This document shows, in pieces, positions 61,930 through 64,000 of a DNA stretch of 64,000 bases (position 1 is the first letter of the stretch; each line of letters starts with the position of its first letter). The DNA lies in NCBI RefSeq assembly GCF_036271055.1, contig NZ_DATBBJ010000100.1, positions 62,001 to 126,000 of the forward strand, in the 5' to 3' direction. The position numbers and the translations under genes were made by a program. The notes beneath the pieces are model-generated. The model saw nothing but the letters and a program-made list of their open reading frames with translations. It made no database searches and was not told the DNA's origin. Source of the stretch: Scandinavium sp036271055. Its GTDB lineage: Bacteria > Pseudomonadota > Gammaproteobacteria > Enterobacterales > Enterobacteriaceae.

Positions 61930-61986
61930 TTCCATAGTGGGTAGTGCGCTAGCTGTTTGAACGTTGTGTTACTTTGCAGAAGCGAT

Positions 61987-62013
61987 AAAAAAGCGACCTC
62001 AGGTCGCTTTTTT
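61987..62013 (+). terminator. Terminator after ypfM
   Basis: AAAAAAGCGACC / GGTCGCTTTTTT stem with a TCA loop, ending in six T. The flanking A run lets it work in both directions. Confidence 0.92.
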
Positions 62014-62218
62014 GCTTAGTTGTACGAATATTGTTCACGTTTTATGGTTTTTTTAGGTGGGAAACCAGAGGCGCGATTATTCCTCAAATTTTGCATCTAT
62101 TGACATAAGCTATACAGTTTTCCAATGAATTTTTTCGATGTGGAAATTGAGTTTTTTTGGGTTGCAATACGTTTTACTGTGTTTTGATCGTAAAATTAAT
62201 TCCGAAAAATAAAACGGG

Positions 62219-62224
62219 TATAAT
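62219..62224 (+). promoter_or_regulatory. -10-like TATAAT before a possible small gene
   Basis: Perfect TATAAT in AT-rich DNA, 33 bases before an ATG with a purine-rich AGGGGG site. The -35 (TTAATT, 17-base spacer) is weak. In AT-rich DNA such matches arise by chance, so support is moderate. Confidence 0.35.
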
Positions 62225-62257
62225 AAATTTCACTATTAACCAAGAACAGGGGGCTTG

Positions 62258-62407
62258 ATGCGCCAAGCTAGTTGGCTCAACGTATCGTTGACGTTTTATA
62301 ATAAGTTCAACGTGTTAATTCTATCGAGCCTATTAATATTTGTCTGGCAGTTTGTTTATATCCAGCAGAATGCCACGTTCTATAGATATATAACCACCAA
62401 GCTTTAG
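62258..62407 (+). CDS. Possible 49-residue membrane protein antisense to the IprA-like gene
   Basis: Short open frame starting MRQASWLNVSL. It has one hydrophobic segment (about residues 19-35, VLILSSLLIFVWQFVYI) followed by a polar end. AGGGGG stands four bases before the ATG, and a TATAAT lies upstream. The second half runs antisense through the last 75 bases of the IprA-like gene. I know no homologue, and the coding nature is uncertain; it could be a chance frame in AT-rich DNA. The region 62014-62257 before it holds nothing else recognisable. Confidence 0.3.
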   Translation: MRQASWLNVSLTFYNKFNVLILSSLLIFVWQFVYIQQNATFYRYITTKL

Positions 62408-62941
62408 GTCGCTTAATATTTTCATTATGCCACTACGGGAAAGTTGGGTTTTGTCTTTAATATATTCACATGCCGTTATTTTTGCGCGAAGGTTCTCAGG
62501 TTCAGTCATTAATCTTTTCAAATTATTACATACAATTGCATAGGTTGATACGCCAACTGAAAGTGAACTGTATTCGAGGAATCGTTTTGAGTTATACATG
62601 AACACATAGGAAAGGTTGCGCCAGAGATCTTTTTGTTCTAATGTTTCGACGAATTCGTCACGTGCAATAACCTCGTAACGAATAGAGCCTCTTGCTTGAA
62701 TATAAACATCGTGATTTTTTTCTATGAGTAAATTAACTCCAATAATGAAAGGTGCACTGACGTTGGTGATCATAACATGATCTTTTTCACGAAATATTGA
62801 GATGACGCCTTCATGTATAATTATACAGACTGGAGCAGGATACCTGCTTAATGAAATGACTTGTCTTTCACGTCCCGCTTGTATGCGTGAGGGGTCAGTA
62901 ACAGCATTAGTCAGTGCAATAATGTGTTCTTCAGGTTTCAT
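62333..62941 (-). CDS. IprA/YaiV-like winged-helix transcriptional regulator
   Basis: Product of 202 residues. The N-terminal part (about 30-110) looks like a CRP-type effector-binding beta roll without clear cAMP-binding residues. The C-terminal part (about 145-200) is a winged helix, KDKTQLSRSGIMKILSDLKLGGYISIERG. This arrangement fits the IprA/YaiV group of enterobacterial Crp-like regulators, some linked to stress responses. The gene is much more AT-rich than the backbone, which suggests lateral origin or silencing by H-NS. Its targets are unknown. Confidence 0.75.
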   Translation of the reverse strand: MKPEEHIIALTNAVTDPSRIQAGRERQVISLSRYPAPVCIIIHEGVISIFREKDHVMITNVSAPFIIGVNLLIEKNHDVYIQARGSIRYEVIARDEFVETLEQKDLWRNLSYVFMYNSKRFLEYSSLSVGVSTYAIVCNNLKRLMTEPENLRAKITACEYIKDKTQLSRSGIMKILSDLKLGGYISIERGILLDINKLPDKY

Positions 62942-63139
62942 GGCATGTCGTCCCCAGAGAGTATAGTTATGTTACAGTTTAGCAGATTTTTGATTTTTGT
63001 TGGTTTTATAAGTTTATGAAATCAGTCTGTTAGCGTGATAATCTGCTTCTATTAAAAATATCAACGAGGAAATTTATCTTAAGTTGCATGCGATGTTTGA
63101 AAATTTAACTGTAGTTACGAATTAATGCGTAACAATAAA

Positions 63140-63394
63140 CTAAATTTTTTCCTGTAGTGCATCAAACCAATGTCTGATGAGATCTAATCCAACATAAATA
63201 ATGTTGTCGTCCTCTTGTTGGAGAGGTATGCATGGGTAAATACTGGGTTTTTCATCTTCAAGCAAAGCTTTGATTTCTTCTTTGGTAAAACAACTGTAAT
63301 CGTTTCGAGATAAATACCATCGATCAAAGTCGTCTTCGCACATAAGAATGCGAACCTTGGTCGCTGTAATATCATTCCTGAAGGTTGATTTCAT
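63140..63394 (-). CDS. Hypothetical protein in AT-rich region
   Basis: Product of 84 residues if started MKSTFRNDITATK at 63394, where an AAAGAG site lies about seven bases upstream; two earlier in-frame starts (63442 and 63430) lack a good site. Acidic overall, no membrane segment in the preferred form. The sequence has EEIKALLEDEK and DLIRHWFDALQEKI as likely helices. I do not recognise a family. Base composition matches the AT-rich end of the window rather than the backbone. Confidence 0.55.
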   Translation of the reverse strand: MKSTFRNDITATKVRILMCEDDFDRWYLSRNDYSCFTKEEIKALLEDEKPSIYPCIPLQQEDDNIIYVGLDLIRHWFDALQEKI

Positions 63395-63442
63395 GGTCAA
63401 TCTCTTTATTGAAGAACAAATGAATAGCATTACATAAGACAT

Positions 63443-63953
63443 TAGTGGCTTTTATATTATAAATTAGCTTCTTAATCTGCTCTTCCTCTTCAGTATTTGA
63501 GGTTTGATTGAAATGATATTAGCAGTATTTTTAATATTTATATTAAATGTCCCTATCATCCAGCTTAATAATATTAATTATAAGTGAAAGTATATCTTAA
63601 TGTGATTGATTTTTTTTGGCAAAAAAAATTAGGGTCTAAAAATGGATTTATTACATCTTGCTGATATACGCGATGCTGTTGTATGTGATTGTTTTTTAAG
63701 GAGTTAATTGAATTTCGGGAAGTGTTGTTTGGGTGGGGTGAAAATGCGAATTATCAGCATAAACTTTTTTTTTGATACCTTGAATCGTCATGTTTTCTCA
63801 TGTGGAAAACAAAAAAATATTTTTAGAAACGCGCTTCAAGAAGATTAAACTCTATATACATATCTATCAGATAGGCCTGAAGGAATTCATTGAATGAATG
63901 TACCAGTTTGTACCTGAATATATGAGTAATAATCTCAAAAGTATTATCAATAC
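63443..63953. other. AT-rich region without a supported gene
   Basis: About 500 bases of strongly AT-rich sequence with many runs of A and T. A 21-codon frame at 63642-63707 has an AGGG site but no further support. It may hold promoters for flanking genes; I cannot assign any. Confidence 0.5.
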
Positions 63954-63986
63954 AAAAAGACGATCGTTTTTTTGCGATCGCCTTTT
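63954..63986. terminator. Terminator-like hairpin near window end
   Basis: AAAAAGACGATCG and CGATCGCCTTTT pair around a TTTTTTTG loop with one mismatch. A and T runs flank it on either side, so it could serve either strand. Confidence 0.6.
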
Positions 63987-64000
63987 ATATAATGTCATTG

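Noticed and set aside
61729..61935. 68-codon Cys/Tyr-rich frame antisense to ypfM
   Set aside because: It overlaps the known ypfM gene, and no ribosome site or family was seen. Its odd composition is noted, but there is no support for coding.
63642..63707. 21-codon frame with an AGGG site
   Set aside because: Very short, in AT-rich DNA where such frames are common, with no known homologue.
1..64000. tRNA, rRNA, CRISPR arrays, intact IS elements or prophage
   Set aside because: None seen by eye. The only mobile-element trace is the transposase-like gene at 48023-48838, which lacks terminal repeats. A covariance-model scan could still reveal small RNAs that I cannot see.

Overview
The window is chromosomal DNA from a member of the Enterobacteriaceae. 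Gene order and protein lengths follow the Escherichia coli segment from hscB to ypfM almost gene for gene. Several accessory insertions absent from E. coli K-12 point to a relative such as Enterobacter, Lelliottia, Leclercia or a similar genus; the genus is an inference. No rRNA, tRNA, CRISPR array, intact insertion sequence or prophage was seen.

Layout. 1-4.2 kb: end of the isc iron-sulfur operon (hscB fragment, hscA, fdx, iscX) and peptidase B. 4.3-13.5 kb: sseB, sseA, then the alpha-2-macroglobulin/PBP1c pair (yfhM-pbpC). 13.7-22.6 kb: ndk, rlmN, rodZ, ispG, hisS, yfgM, bamB, der, covering nucleotide balance, RNA methylation, cell shape, isoprenoids, tRNA charging, envelope assembly and ribosome assembly. 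22.7-25.5 kb: an accessory oxidoreductase, yfgJ and xseA. 25.7-28.8 kb: guaB-guaA. 28.9-33 kb: an accessory MFS transporter, yfgG and the c-di-GMP phosphodiesterase gene pdeF behind an FNR-type promoter. 33-38.5 kb: ppk-ppx (polyphosphate) and purM-purN. 38.6-41.1 kb: an inserted beta-glucoside cassette (BglK-like kinase plus 6-phospho-beta-glucosidase) with LacI-family-like operators. 41.3-44.1 kb: upp-uraA and hda, the latter starting at CTG. 44.1-48.8 kb: an inserted locus of a PTS EIIC permease, a glycosylasparaginase and an M17 aminopeptidase, facing a gene that looks like a domesticated IS481-type transposase. 48.8-61.5 kb: yfgD, bepA, perM, bcp, gcvR, dapA, bamC, purC, ypfJ, tmcA, ypfH, ypfN, dapE, yffB. 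61.5-64 kb: the 19-residue gene ypfM, then AT-rich DNA with an IprA-like regulator, an unknown small gene and a possible antisense small membrane protein.

Themes. Three PurR-like boxes (purMN, purC, guaBA) tie the purine genes into one regulon, with upp-uraA adding pyrimidine salvage. Envelope upkeep recurs (yfhM, pbpC, rodZ, bamB, bamC, bepA, yfgM). The accessory cargo sits at junctions of the conserved backbone: purM/upp, hda/yfgD, der/yfgJ, guaA/yfgG and beyond ypfM. The most notable candidate for an undescribed system is 44.1-48.8 kb, where I propose uptake and breakdown of a glycosyl-asparagine or glycopeptide substrate, possibly controlled by the transposase-derived DNA-binding protein.
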